64,000 nt of DNA, from the NCBI RefSeq assembly GCF_024703895.1, contig NZ_CP087968.1, forward strand, positions 62,001 to 126,000. The letters run 5' to 3'. The stretch comes from Nocardioides sp. B-3. Its GTDB lineage: Bacteria > Actinomycetota > Actinomycetes > Propionibacteriales > Nocardioidaceae. Position numbers and translations under genes: made by a program. Of this stretch, positions 31,589-41,987 are shown piece by piece. Positions within the stretch are counted from its first letter, which is position 1. Every line of letters starts with the position of its first letter. The notes beneath the pieces were generated by a model. It saw only the letters and a program-made list of their open reading frames with translations, was not told the origin of the DNA and did not search any database.

Positions 31589-32589
31589 TCAGCGAACCTC
31601 GCACTCCACGGGGCTGTTGCAGGGCTTGACCTCGTGCCGTTCGAGCAGGTCCCCGTCGGCGTCACGGGTGACGGCCATCGCGAGGTCGCCGGTGACTGTT
31701 CCCCAGAACATCGTCTCGTCGGGCACCGGGGTGCCGGCCGCGACGGTGGCTTCGACGTGGGTGCCGTCGACCCCGATCAGCTCGACGGACGCGACGTCGG
31801 TGCCGTCGGTGCCGCCGATCCACACAGTGCGGGCCTCGCCGGTGCTGTAGTCGTCGATCGAGAACAGCTCGAGCGGCTTGCCCTCCCGGAGGAAGTCGTC
31901 GGTGCCCATCCCCCACTCGTAGGTCCGCTGGTCGCCGATCGTGCCGAGCATGGCCGGGAAGCAACCGTCCCCGGGGTCGCCCCACTCCGGGAGCGACTCC
32001 ATGCAGACCAGCTCCAGCGGGCCGGCATCCACGATGATGCCCATCTCGGTCGAACCGACGGGGTAGCCCTCCTCCTCGCTGCCGAGCTCGGTCTTCTCGA
32101 TCGTCTCGACTCCGTCGAAGAGCCGGGCAGGGAACTGCTTGCGCTTGTACGTCGTCACGCCGGTGTAGCGCCGCGCGCCGATGTCCACCGGGCCGCCCGA
32201 GATCGCGTCGGCCGGCACGGGCTGACTCATGCCCCCCGGGACGTTGCCCGGGGGCGGGGATGACGACCTGCCAGTCGGAGACCTGCGTGGCGCCGGGCAC
32301 CTCGGCCAGCACCCGTTCGGCCAGCGGGGAGAGCACCGTCGGCGTCGTGGTCGGCTCCGTCGCGAATCCGGGGGTCATCGGTCGCACGGTCACTGCCGCC
32401 GGCCACGGTGCTGAGCACAAGGCCGAGCGCGACCACCGCGGCAACGGAACCGCCACCGGCCGGGAGCCCGCGGGCACGCCGCCGCCGTGACCCGAGAGAA
32501 CGGATCGTGGCGAGGTCCGGGCCTGCGGCGTCGCGCGGGTCGTGGCCGTGCAGGTCGTGCTCGAGCTGGTCGATCGTGCGCTGGTCCAT
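31589..32589 (-). CDS. Membrane-anchored protein paired with a SigE-family sigma factor
   Basis: About 330 residues from ATG 32589 (MDQRTIDQLEHDLHGHDPRDAAGPDL). It has a short cytoplasmic head, an Arg-rich stretch, one helix (SVAAVVALGLVLSTVAG) and a large extracellular domain (GPVDIGARRYTGVTTYKRKQFPARLFDG to LLERHEVKPCNSPVECEVR, including paired Cys). Frameshifts near 32400 and 32260. The 12-bp gap to the upstream sigma gene and the topology fit an anti-sigma or sensor role, but I see no canonical anti-sigma motif, so this is by context only. Confidence 0.6.
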
Positions 32590-32601
32590 GGTGGGCCTCC
32601 G

Positions 32602-33113
32602 TCAGGAAAGCGGGTGCGAATGTTGCAGGTCGTCGACAGCCACGCGGAGCTTGGAGAGCGCTCGGGACAGCGTGCTCTTGACCGTCCCGCGGGCGATGCC
32701 GAGCTCCTCGGCCACCCGGGCCTCGCTGAGGTCGAAGTAGTGCCGAAGCACCACGACCCGACGCTCCTTCTCGGTCAAGCCCTTGAGCAGGCGGACGACC
32801 CGGTCGCGGTCGTCGCTGTTGCCGTGTGGTCGATCCCGGTCAGCGATCACCTCGATCGGCCCGTCGCCGACCTCGGTGATCCGTCTCCGCCGGATCCGGT
32901 CGATGTTGAGGTTGACCGGGGTCCGGCGGGCATAGGCGAGCGCGTCGGCACGGCGGACGCGCCGCCAGCTGGCGTGCAGGTGCGCGCCAGCGCGGTCTGG
33001 GCCAGGTCCTCGGCGAGGTGGTGGTCACCGGTCAGGAGGTAGGCCGATCGGCGCAGCCTCGGCCATGCCGCAACTGCGAACTCGTCGAAGTCCGAGTCGG
33101 TGCTGTTGAACAT
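32602..33113 (-). CDS. SigE-family RNA polymerase sigma factor
   Basis: About 170 residues from ATG 33113 (MFNSTDSDFDEFAVAAWPRLRRSAYLLTGDHHLAEDLAQTALAR, region 2 of SigE-family ECF factors). After frameshifts between about 32995 and 32850 it resumes with region 4: LLKGLTEKERRVVVLRHYFDLSEARVAEELGIARGTVKSTLSRALSKLRV. SigE-family sigmas of Streptomyces and Nocardioides respond to envelope or other stress. The downstream gene encodes a membrane protein, so the pair may form a sigma/anti-sigma unit. Confidence 0.85.
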
Positions 33114-33195
33114 GTCGCCCCCGAGCCGTGTGTGTGCCTGTCACCCTCCCTTACGCACAGGGCAACGCGGAGGTTCTGCCGCGACGGAGAAATTC

Positions 33196-34225
33196 TCAGC
33201 CGAAGAAGACCTGCGCCTCGGCATACTCCTCAGGACTCACGAGCTTGAGCTCGCCGGTGCCCTCGATCAGCTTGAGTCGTTCGATCTTCGTCCCGCGCAG
33301 CGCCATCATCGTGCCGAAGTCGCCCTCGGCGACGGCGTCGATCGCCTGCAGGCCGAAGCGGGTCGCGAGCCAGCGGTCGAAGGCTGTCGGCGTGCCGCCG
33401 CGCTGGATGTGACCGAGCACGACGGCTCGTGCCTCCGCGCCGGTGCGCGCCTCGATCTCGCTCGCGAGCCGGTCGCCGATGCCGCCGAGGCGGACGTGCC
33501 CGAAGGCGTCCTTCTCACCGGAGACCAGCGTCATCTCACCGCCTTCGCGCGGGACTGCTCCCTCGGAGACGACGATGATCGGGGCGTACTTGCTCTGGAA
33601 CCGCGTCTCGACCCGCGCGCACACGTCCTCGATGTCGAAGGGCTGCTCGGGGATCAGCACCATGCTGGCGCCGCCGGCAATCCCGCTGTGCAGCGCGATC
33701 CACCCGGCGTGGCGGCCCATCACCTCGACCACGAGCACGCGGTGGTGCGACTCGGCCGTCGTGTGCAGGCGGTCGATCGCCTCGGTGGCGATGTTGACCG
33801 CCGTGTCGAAGCCGAAGGTGAAGTCGGTGCCGGACAGGTCGTTGTCGATGGTCTTGGGTACGCCGACCACGTTGACGCCGAGGTCCGCGAGCTTCGTCGC
33901 GACGCCCAGCGTGTCCTCACCGCCGATCGCGACCGGGGGCGTCGACGCCGTCCTTGGCGAGGTTGTCCTTGATGCTCTCGACGCCGCCGTCGATCTTGAA
34001 CGGGTTGGTGCGGCTCGAGCCGAGGATGGTGCCGCCGCGCGGCAGGATTCCGCGGCACTGGGCGATGCCGAGCTCCATCGTCAGGCCCTCGAGCGGACCC
34101 TTCCAGCCGTCGCGGTAGCCGACGAAGTCGAAGCCGTGCGTCTTCACTCCCTTGCGGACCACGGCACGGATCACCGCATTGAGTCCCGGGCAGTCGCCGC
34201 CTCCGGTGAGCACTCCGACGCGCAT
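33196..34225 (-). CDS. pfkA: 6-phosphofructokinase, PPi-dependent type signature
   Basis: About 343 residues from ATG 34225 ([26 protein letters not shown]). Conserved elements: [45 protein letters not shown] (substrate and catalytic Asp), [12 protein letters not shown] and [15 protein letters not shown] +1 C near 33940 breaks the frame. The GGEDT text puts Asp where ATP-dependent PFKs have Gly, and PKTIDND has Lys where the ATP type has Gly. In group III PFKs of actinobacteria (studied in Amycolatopsis) this pair marks PPi use. Phosphorylation of fructose-6-phosphate by PPi, reversible in vivo, is therefore predicted. Confidence 0.9.
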
Positions 34226-34270
34226 CTTGAACTCCTCATCGCTGGATTTGATCGATCCAACCCTAGCCAC

Positions 34271-34298
34271 GTGACCCCCTCCGTGTGAAGGGGGTCAC
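34271..34298. promoter_or_regulatory. Inverted repeat in the divergent pfkA / DUF1028 promoter region
   Basis: Arms GTGACCCCCT (34271-34280) and AGGGGGTCAC (34289-34298), a perfect 10-bp dyad with an 8-nt spacer, 45 bp from the pfkA start and 26 bp from the DUF1028 start. It lies between two divergent starts, so it cannot be a terminator of either gene; an operator is the likely reading. Confidence 0.55.
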
Positions 34299-34323
34299 GC
34301 GGGCGCCCATTAGGGTCGGCGCC

Positions 34324-35134
34324 ATGACCTTCTCGATCGTGGCCCGCTCCGACGACGGTGAGTCGTGGGGCGTTGCCGTGGCCTCCAAGTTCCTCGCCGT
34401 CGGCTCGGCGGTCCCCGCGGCGGTCGCCGGTGTCGGTGCGATCGCGACGCAGGCCGACGCCAACATCTCGTACAAGTTCCTTGCCCTCGCACACCTCGAC
34501 GACGGGGCAACGGCCCCGATCGCGCTCGACCGACTGCTCGAGGAGGACGACAAGCGCGACCACCGCCAGGTCGGCATCGTCGACGTGGAGGGCACGGCCG
34601 TCACCCACACCGGCTCCGAGTGCTTCGCATGGGCCGGCGGGACCACCGGCGCGGGCTACGCGATCCGGGGCAACATCCTCACCGGCCCCGAGGTCGTGGC
34701 CGCGATGGAAGCGTCATGGCTCTCCTCGACCGACGCCCCGTTCGCCCACCGCCTGACCGCCGCGCTCAAGGCCGGCGACGACGCCGGCGGCGACTCCCGC
34801 GGCCGGCAGTCGGCGGCTCTTCTCGTGGTGAAGGACGGTGCCGGGTACGGCGGCTTCGATGACGTCGCAGCCGACCTGCGCGTCGACGACCACGCCGATC
34901 CGGTGGGCGAGCTGATCCGGTTGCTCGACCTGAACGACCTCTACCTCACCGCCTCGAACGAGGAGGAGAAGGTCGCGATCGATGACGCGCTCCGGGCCGA
35001 GCTCGACGAGCGGTCACAGGCGGCCGGCCGCGCGGACTTCCGCGCCCTGGGTCGGCGCGGAGAACTACGAGATGCGCGTGGCCGAGGACTTCAGCTGGCT
35101 CGACCAGCGCGTGCTGGAGATCCTGCGCGGCTGA
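34324..35134 (+). CDS. DUF1028 family protein (putative Ntn-type hydrolase fold)
   Basis: About 269 residues from ATG 34324 (MTFSIVARSDDGESWGVAVASKFLAVGSAVPAAVAGVGAIATQADAN, the typical DUF1028 start). The middle reads GKxHRQVGIVD-type text (RDHRQVGIVDVEGTAVTHTGSECFAWAGG), then RGNILTGPEVVAAME and SAALLVVKDGAGYGG. The C-terminus, after a frameshift near 35050, is ENYEMRVAEDFSWLDQRVLEILRG, a peptidoglycan-binding-like tail. Biochemical function is unproven; homologues occur in amino-acid and peptide catabolic clusters. Divergent from pfkA. Confidence 0.85.
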
Positions 35135-35198
35135 TATCGCTGCGGGCTTGCACCTCGATTGCTAGCGTGACCACTTCATCGACTCGACGGGACACGCC

Positions 35199-36270
35199 AT
35201 GACGGAAGGCGATCATGGCCGACTCGCATTCCTCGATGCGGTTCGGGGACTCGCGGCATCCATCGTCGTCTTGGCCCACATCGGCCCACTCGTGTCCGAC
35301 TCCTTCCCTTGGGCCTACGTCAACCTCGTCGACTTCGGCCAGCTGGGCGTGGTCCTGTTCTTCATCTGCAGCGGCTTCGTCATCCCGGCGAGCCCGGAGC
35401 GAGACGGGTCACTGTCGGCCTTCTGGATCAAGAGGTTCTTCAGGCTCTACCCAGTGTTCTGGGTCAGCCTCCTTGCGGCGTTCGGGTACGCCGTGCTGGG
35501 AATCAAGGAGAACGGCGACCTGACGACGTCCGACTGGCTCGCCAACATCTCGATGGCTGCTCCGGCCTTCGGTGCGGAACTTGCACTGCCGCCGTACTGG
35601 ACCTTGATCTACGAGTTGCTGTTCTACGGCTTCGTGTCGCTCTTGGTGCTGCTACGCATCTCGCACCTGTCCGTCGAGCTGTCGCTGATCACCAGCGCGG
35701 CCGGCATCTTCCCGGCGCTGCTGATACCGATGCCGGCGGCCGGCCAGCTGAACGCAGGGATCTTCTGGATGGGCAGCATGTTCACGGGTGCCGTGCTCTG
35801 CCGTTGGTACAACGGTCAGACTCGCTGCAGGCAACGCCGTCACTTGTGTCCTCGGGACTCTGACGGTGGGCGTACTCACGGCCGTCACCAGCCTCCACGC
35901 AGTCGCGCCCGACAACAATCCGTTCCACTCACACATGTGGCCCTTGATCGCTGCCCGGTAGGGGCGTATGTCCTTTTCTTCATGCTTCTGGCCACGAGGA
36001 AGCGCCCGCTCCGGTTCCCGGGTCTCGCTGGGCACCATCAGTTACTCGATGTACGTCCTGCACGAGCTGGTCCCGGTCGCGATCCCGCACGTCGGCCCGC
36101 CCATCGTCCCGATCGTCGTCGGCTTCGCGCTCACCGTTGCCCTGAGCAAGCTCAGCTACCGATGGATCGAGGCGCCGGCGATGGCCAAGGGAAGTCTGTA
36201 CGCCGCACGCCTGAACGCTCGAGGCAAGACCCCGGTGCCGCTGCATCCACCCGAACATTTGCGAGCGTGA
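35199..36270 (+). CDS. Acyltransferase 3 (OafA/YrhL-type) membrane protein
   Basis: About 355 residues, about ten helices. The opening HGRLAFLDAVRGLAASIVVLAHIG contains the conserved RGLA and the catalytic-type His of acyltransferase 3; later come FFICSGFVIPAS, FWIKRFFRLYPVFWV, PPYWTLIYELLFYGFVSLLVLL and SLGTISYSMYVLHELVPVAI. Such enzymes O-acetylate or acylate cell-surface polysaccharides, teichoic acids or antibiotics. Frameshifts near 35820 and 35955-36010. Codon use is somewhat less GC-rich than in neighbours (many CTT, GTC, TTG mixes), but not strongly. Neighbouring methyltransferase does not define the substrate. Confidence 0.85.
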
Positions 36271-36282
36271 CCCGCACAGCAC

Positions 36283-36876
36283 TCAGGCAGGTTTCGTCGC
36301 CGGGACGTTGAACTCGTTGTAGACGAACGCCTTGCCGGTGAAGCGCGGGAACGGGAAGCTGCGCCACTTCTCCGGCCGTAGGCCGACCGCGGTCGACAGG
36401 TCCATCAGGTCCTCGCCGGTGGTCCAGCGGACGTGCGTCGGGTCGGAGGCGTAGCCGCGCTCCTGCGGACAGATGAACAGCACCTTCCCGCCGGGCTTGA
36501 GGTAGGGCAGGTAGTCGCGGACAACGCTCTCCCCCATCTCCGGAGGCATGTGCTCGATGACGTGCGCGATCAGGATCCCGTCGAAGGACTCCGGCACCCG
36601 CAGTTCGGAGCTCTCCCACTCCTCGACCGTCAGAGCATTGAGCCCACGCTCGCGTGCGATCTGGATGGAGGTCTCGTTGTGGTCGACGCCGACCGATCCC
36701 GCGCCGAGCGTCTCGAGGTTGCGCCCGATGCCGCAGCCGACATCGAGGGTGCGGCCCAGTCCTTGCCGCTGGAGGTTCCAGCGGTAGGGCGCCCGGACGT
36801 TCAGCACTCGCTTCCACGTGGCTTCCTGCTTCTTCAGCAAGCGTTCGGCGTAGTCCGAGCCTTCCGTATCGCGCAT
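36283..36876 (-). CDS. Class I SAM-dependent methyltransferase
   Basis: Intact 197-residue protein. SAM-binding motif I is RTLDVGCGIGRNLETLGAGSVGVDHN; DGILIAHVIEHMPPEMGESVVRDYLPYLKPGGKVLFICPQE covers motifs II-III. The N-terminus (KKQEATWKRVLNVRAPYRWNLQRQGLG) and the SDPTHVRW motif are shared with methyltransferases that act on glycans or lipids in actinobacteria. The substrate cannot be determined. It converges with the acyltransferase gene (13 bp) and is divergent from glpK (41 bp). Confidence 0.8.
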   Translation of the reverse strand: MRDTEGSDYAERLLKKQEATWKRVLNVRAPYRWNLQRQGLGRTLDVGCGIGRNLETLGAGSVGVDHNETSIQIARERGLNALTVEEWESSELRVPESFDGILIAHVIEHMPPEMGESVVRDYLPYLKPGGKVLFICPQERGYASDPTHVRWTTGEDLMDLSTAVGLRPEKWRSFPFPRFTGKAFVYNEFNVPATKPA

Positions 36877-36917
36877 GGCGGAGAACCTACCCGAGGCCGC
36901 CCGCTACTTTGATCCCC

Positions 36918-38388
36918 ATGTCTGTCCTTGCCATCGACGCCGGAACGACCGGCGTCACCGCCGTCGTCGTCAGCCCCCGGGGCCAGATCGTGGCCAAGGG
37001 CTACCGGGGAGTTCGCCCAGCACTTCCCCCAGCCCGGCTGGGTCGAGCACGCGCCCGAGGAGATCTGGCAGGCGACCCTCGAGGCGACCAAGGAGGTGCT
37101 GAAGAAGGTCGATTCTTCCGAGCTCACCGCGATCGGCATCACCAACCAGCGCGAGACCGTCGTGCTCTGGGACCGCGAGACGCTCGGCTCGCCGCGCCGA
37201 GCGATCGTGTGGCAGGACCGCCGTACGGCCGACATCTGCACTCAGCTGCGCGACGCGGGTCACGAGGAGCGCGTCAGCGAGCTCACCGGGCTCCGCCTCG
37301 ATCCCTACTTCTCCGGCACCAAGCTGATGTGGCTGGCCGAGCACGAGCCGCACACCCGGGCGCTCGTGAAGTCGGGCCGCTACGCCGTCGGCACGGTCGA
37401 CTCCTACCTCATCGCGCGGATGACCCGCGGCACTCGGCACGTCACCGACGTCTCCAACGCGAGTCGCACGCTGCTCTTCGACCTCGAAGGAGGCGACTGG
37501 TCGGACGAGCTGTGCCAGCTCTTCGGCGTACCCCGCGACGCCCTGCCCGACGTCGTCCCCAGCTGGGGTGAGATCGCGCCCAGCGAGCCGTCCGTCTTCC
37601 TCGGCCTCTCGCTGCCGATCGCCGGCATCGCGGGCGACCAGCAGTCGGCGCTCTTCGGGCAGACCTGTTTCGACGAGGGCGACTCGAAGTGCACGTACGG
37701 CACCGGGTCCTTCATCCTCACCAACACCGGCACGTCAGTGCAGCGGTCGCAGGCCGGCCTGCTCAGCACGGCCGCGTGGCGCCTCCCCCGACGGCGTCCT
37801 CACCTACGCCAACGAGGGCGCGATCTTCGTGACCGGTGCGGCCGTCCAGTGGCTGCGTGACGGCCTGCAGATCGTCGGCAACGCCGCCGAGACCGCGGCG
37901 ATCGCCGCCACCGTGGACGACACCGACGGCGTCGTGTTCGTGCCCGCACTGACCGGGCTCGGCGCCCCGCACTGGGACCCGCACGCGCGCGGCATGATCA
38001 TCGGCATCACCCGTGGCACCACCCGTGCGCACATCGTGCGCGCGACGCTCGAGGCGATCGCCTTCGAGGTGCGTGACGTGCTGGAGACCATGCCCGAGCT
38101 CGCGTCCCTGCGCGTCGACGGCGGCGCCGCGGCCAACGACCTGCTGTGCCAGTTCCGGGCCGACCGGTGGGCGTCCCGGTCGAGCGGCCGAAGATCGTCG
38201 AGACGACCGCTCTGGGTGCCGCGTTCCTCGCCGGCCTCGGCACGGGAGTGTGGGAGTCGACCGACGCGCTGCGTGAGACATGGTCCCCGGACAAGCGCTT
38301 CGAGCCGCACGCCGAGCGCTCTTCCGCGGACCGGGCGCACGCCCGCTGGCAGGACGCCGTCGAGCGGTCGAAGGGCTGGGCTGTCTAG
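36918..38388 (+). CDS. glpK: Glycerol kinase
   Basis: About 490 residues. Phosphorylates glycerol with ATP. FGGY-family elements: [23 protein letters not shown] (ATP site), [101 protein letters not shown] and [19 protein letters not shown]. Frameshifts near 37008, 37790 and 38170. No glpF or glpD genes are adjacent, so glycerol uptake is encoded elsewhere. The next gene on the opposite strand overlaps the stop by 4 bp. Confidence 0.92.
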
Positions 38389-39275
38389 CGCAGCTTCGAC
38401 AGCGCCGCTTCGGCCTTCGCCAGTTCCGCCTCGGTCTCGGCGACCGTGTCCCCGGCCTCCGACTTCACGTCCTCGGCGTCGGAGAGCTCGTCGTCGTTCT
38501 CCTCGAGATCGGACTCGATCTGCGCGATGCGGCCCTTGAGCTCGTCGACCTCGGCCCGGAGCTGGAGCGACTTGGCCCGCAGGGCCTCGACCTCGTCACT
38601 GGCCGCCGACAGCGCCTCACGCGCGGCATCGACCTCGGACCGCGCGTCCTCGACGACCCGGCTGGCGGCACGTCGCGCCTTCTCATCGGCCTCGGGGTCC
38701 GGGACGAGGTGCAGGTCTGGGCGCGGAGGCGGTTCCGCCTCTCGTCGTACGGCGACGAAGCCGACCGCCTCCGGCACCGCAAGTGCTCCGACGACCTCAG
38801 CAGATCCGACGCCCGTGGCACTCAGGGCGGCCACCAGCAGACCGCTGCGAACCGCGGCCGCCGCACCCTCGTCGACCATCGCCGCTGTCAGCGTCGCCTC
38901 CACCTCGGTCGGCGACGGCCCGGGTGACCTTGACCCCCTCGTCATGCGCCAGCCCGCGCGCCCGGGTGGTGACGGCCGCGGTCAGCTGGCGGCGCTGCCG
39001 AGTGAGAGCCCGCAGCTCCTCGCCGTCGAGGTTGGCTCCGGGCCTCCCGCAGCGCTGCCCCCGACGGCGAGCACCTGCTCGACCCGGGGTGCATCGCGGC
39101 GTACGAGCAGGTTGACGACCCGGGCTGCGAGCGACGGCTTCTTCAGCGCCTTGACCTGCGCGGCGAGCTCCTTGTCCGCCTTGTGCTCCTTCGCCAGCGC
39201 GTCACGGGCAGGCGTGAAGTCGGCCGGGGGCAGCCCGTAGAGCTGGTCGGCGATCTCCGGGAGCGAGTCGGTCAC
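38385..39275 (-). CDS. Hypothetical coiled-coil protein
   Basis: About 297 residues from GTG 39275 ([41 protein letters not shown]). The N-terminal 90 residues are compact and helical ([29 protein letters not shown]); after frameshifts near 38930-39040 a middle region ([26 protein letters not shown]) leads to a long Glu/Ala-rich coiled coil ([36 protein letters not shown] to the C-terminus). No recognised family. It overlaps the upstream GNAT gene stop by 4 bp, so the two are an operon. Confidence 0.65.
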
Positions 39276-39718
39276 ACGCTGGATCCTAGGTGTCGATATT
39301 CCAGCTCGGTCGGGTGCGGCTTCCGGGGGCACTCCCGGGTGACGCCGGTCGGCGCCCAGCCCAGCGACTCGTAGAGCCCGCGCGCCCGGTGGTTCTGCTC
39401 GAGCACCCACAACCGGCTGGCGCCCGAGCGGGCCACTGCTTCGCGGGCGATCCCGCGCCCCCACGCGTCGGGGTGGACGGCCAGATGGCGCAAGGATTCG
39501 GGGTCGTACGCCACATAGGCGACCAGTCCCTGATCTCCGGCCACCACCTCAGTCACCACCTCGGGGTCGTCGAGGACCAGCACCCACCGGGTGAGCACCG
39601 CGTCGTAGGGGAACGGCAGGTCGCCGAAGACGTGCGCGAGGCCGACGAGGTTGGCGTCCCGCTCGAGGTCGGCCAGCGGTCCCGCATCGACCGGCATCGC
39701 CCGTCGCCACTCCGCCAC
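39272..39718 (-). CDS. GNAT N-acetyltransferase
   Basis: Intact 148-residue protein. The GNAT core reads LRHLAVHPDAWGRGIAREAVARSGASRLWVLEQNHRARGLYESLGWAPTG. The acetyl-CoA loop is GRGIAR and the Tyr in GLYESLGW is the typical general acid. The N-terminal half (PYDAVLTRWVLVLDDPEVVTEVVAGDQGLVAYVAY) is family-typical. The acceptor is unknown. It lies one bp from the response-regulator stop and overlaps the coiled-coil gene start. Confidence 0.82.
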   Translation of the reverse strand: MAEWRRAMPVDAGPLADLERDANLVGLAHVFGDLPFPYDAVLTRWVLVLDDPEVVTEVVAGDQGLVAYVAYDPESLRHLAVHPDAWGRGIAREAVARSGASRLWVLEQNHRARGLYESLGWAPTGVTRECPRKPHPTELEYRHLGSSV

Positions 39719-39719
39719 G

Positions 39720-40377
39720 TCAGTCCTCGTCGTCGAGGCCGTGCTCGATCGCCCAGCGGGTGAGCTGGACGCGGTTGTTCATCTGCAGCTTGCGCAGGGT
39801 GTTCTGCACGTGGTTCTGAACGGTGCGGTGGGAGATGACGAGCCGCTCGGCGATCTGCTTGTAGCTCATCCCCTTCGCGACCATCTTCAGGATCTCGGTC
39901 TCGCGATCGGTGAGCTCGTCGCGCGGGTCGTCGGCCGGACCGTCCGCCATCCGGCGGAACTCTCCCAGCACCGGGCCCGCCAGTCCGGGTGTGAACACCG
40001 TGTCGCCGGCCGCCACTCGGCGTACGGCATCGAGCAGCTCGTCGCGCGACGCCGACTTCACGAGATATCCAGTGGCTCCCGCCTTCACCGCTTCCAGCAC
40101 GTCGTTCTGCTCGCCCGACGCGGAGAGGATCAGCACCCGTGCCGACGGGTCGTGCTGCAGGACCTGCGCTGTGACCTCGACGCCGTTGGGCCCGGGGATC
40201 TGCAGATCGAGTACGACGACCTGCGGGCGTGCGGCCGGGGAAGCGGGCCAGCGCCCGGTGACCGTCCGCAGCGACCGCAACCACGTCGAACCCCGCGGCC
40301 TGCAGGTCGCGCTCGACGGCATCGCGCCACATGGGGTGGTCGTCGACCACCATGATCCGGATCGCCTCGTCAGCCAT
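39720..40377 (-). CDS. LuxR-type (NarL family) response regulator
   Basis: About 218 residues. Receiver domain: IRIMVVDDHPMWRDAVERDLQAAGFDVV, phospho-acceptor Asp in VVVLDLQIPGPNGVEV, then ILSASGEQNDVLEAVKAGATGYLVKSASRDELLDAV. DNA-binding domain: DELTDRETEILKMVAKGMSYKQIAERLVISHRTVQNHVQNTLRKL. One frameshift near 40240. The kinase that pairs with this regulator family is normally adjacent; here a matching sensor kinase lies at 46632-47745, 6 kb away, with a LysR/ABC cluster between. Confidence 0.9.
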
Positions 40378-40386
40378 GGTTGGACC

Positions 40387-40907
40387 CTAGTGGGAGTAGC
40401 GGCCACGTCGGTGCTGCAACGGGTCATCCGCACCGAGCATGATCGACTCGATCCGGGCGGTGACCCGGATCGACCAGCCCACCTCGCGGATGTCGCTGAC
40501 GACGCAGTCGGCCCAGTCTCGACGTCTGCCAGCCGTGGGCCGAACGGGGTCTCGAGCCACGTGTCCGCGGCGGCGAACAGGCCACCCGGCGCGGGCATCT
40601 GGCCGGCGAACTGCTCGGCAAGGTCGTGGTGGCCCCACGACAGCAGCTGCACCACGCACCGCGCATCGTCGACCCGGAGTCGATCGGAGAGGTCGGAATC
40701 GGGGTCGAGGAGACCGATGACGAACGAGGGGTCTCCGGTGGCGACGAGCAGCGACGAGACCGTCAGCCCCGCGCGGTCGGTGGCTGCGCCCGCGGTCCAG
40801 AGCGAGACTCGGCCACCGAGACGCCCGCGCAACCGGCGGGCCGCGTCGTCGGGAGTCGCGAAGGGGTGGTCCGAGTGGATGGTCACGGCCGTCAACCTAG
40901 TCGGCAT
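40387..40907 (-). CDS. Flavin-reductase-like (DIM6/NTAB) protein
   Basis: About 173 residues from ATG 40907 (MPTRLTAVTIHSDHPFATPDDAARRLRGRLGGRVSLWTAGAATDRAGLTVSSLLVATGDPSFVIGLL). The pattern GLTVSSLLVATGDPSFVIGL-DPDSD, WGHHDLAEQFAG and WLETPFGPRLADV is that of FMN-binding split-barrel flavin reductases. A frameshift near 40525 hides the C-terminus (DIREVGWSIRVTARIESIMLGADDPLQHRRGRYSH). It may supply reduced flavin to a partner oxygenase, none of which is nearby. It overlaps the end of the LysR gene by 11 bp. Confidence 0.75.
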
Positions 40908-41819
40908 CGTTGCGTGGCCGATCGGGCGCGAGCGAGGCCGCCACGCCGTCTAGCAGGTCGCTGAGTCCGGCCGACACCCGATCCGGGTGCACCAGCGCGA
41001 AGATGCTGCGGCTGATGTTGAACCACGCCACGTCGGCCACCACCACGCGCGGCGGGATCTCCCGCAGCGCGAGGTCGGGCACCAGCGCGGCCCCGAGCCC
41101 GGCACCGACCAGCGCGAGGGTGGCGTGAAAGTCGTCGGAGTGCGCCACCACTCTGGGGTGCAGGTCCCAGCGCGCGAAGAAGGCGTCGAAGATCGCGGCG
41201 TCGCTCGACCCCGGGTGGTGCAGGATCCGGGAGAGATCGGCCAGCTGTTCGGCCGGGTACGGCGCACTGAGCCGCCGCCCCCAGCTCTCGGGAAACACCA
41301 CCCGAAAGGGGTCCTCGCCCATCCAGTGCCGGGTCACCGTTGACGGCCACGACAGGCCCGACTGCCCCACCTCGGTAGACGATCGCGGCATCCCGGGTCG
41401 CCCGCGGAGCCCAACTCACGGATCAGGTGGGAGGGCTCGGCGAGCTCCACCCGCATCGCCAGCCGCTGCTCCTCCGTGAGCCGCGCCAGCACCGCTGGCA
41501 GGACGTGTGTTCCCGGGCTCGGGAAGACGCCGATCCGCACGTCACGATGCGTGTGCCGACCGACGTCCGCGACCGCCACCACGAGCCGATCGATCTGGGA
41601 GAGCACGGCATCCGAGTGCCGCACCATCACCTCGGCCGCCTCTGTCGGCACGACACTGCGAGCGGTCCGCTGGAAGAGTCGCACCCCCGTCTCCCTCTCC
41701 AGCGCCGCGATCTGCTGGGACACCGCCGACGCGGTGTAGCCCAGTCGATTGGCCGCCGCGGCGAAGGATCCCCGTCGCACCACTTCTTGGAGCGTGCGCA
41801 GGTGTTCAGGCTTGAGCAT
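40897..41819 (-). CDS. LysR-family transcriptional regulator
   Basis: About 307 residues. ATG 41819 (MLKPEHLRTLQEVVRRGSFAAAANRLGYTASAVSQQIAALERETGVRLFQRTARSVVPTEA) is favoured over ATG 41825 because AAGGA is 6 nt before it. The N-terminal winged HTH is classical LysR; the effector domain includes RIGVFPSPGTHVLPAVLARLTEEQ and, after frameshifts near 41395 and 41325, SDDFHATLALVGAGLGAALVPDLALREIPP. Divergent from the amidohydrolase gene by 168 bp, so it most likely controls the amidohydrolase-ABC transporter operon. Confidence 0.88.
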
Positions 41820-41931
41820 CAGCATTCCTTGTCCTCAGGATCGCGAACCGTCGTCGTCACCGGGCCCCGCGAGTCTTCCATGGCGAGCCCGCGCGCTCCT
41901 ATGGTTCGTCACGCCCGGCGCCTCGGGCGGC

Positions 41932-41958
41932 GAGCAGGTGGTCCAGCCCCATCTGCTC
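41932..41958. promoter_or_regulatory. Dyad upstream of the amidohydrolase gene, candidate LysR site
   Basis: Arms GAGCAGGTGG (41932-41941) and CCATCTGCTC (41949-41958) are complementary at 9 of 10 positions with a 7-nt spacer. It ends 29 bp upstream of the amidohydrolase GTG (41988), in the lysR-amidohydrolase intergenic gap. It could be an operator of the divergent LysR regulator or an mRNA hairpin. Confidence 0.4.
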
Positions 41959-41987
41959 GCCACAGCATCGTCGAAAGGGCCCGTCGA

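Noticed and set aside
34271..34298. Intrinsic terminator
   Set aside because: Lies between two divergently transcribed genes and has no T-run; an operator is more plausible.
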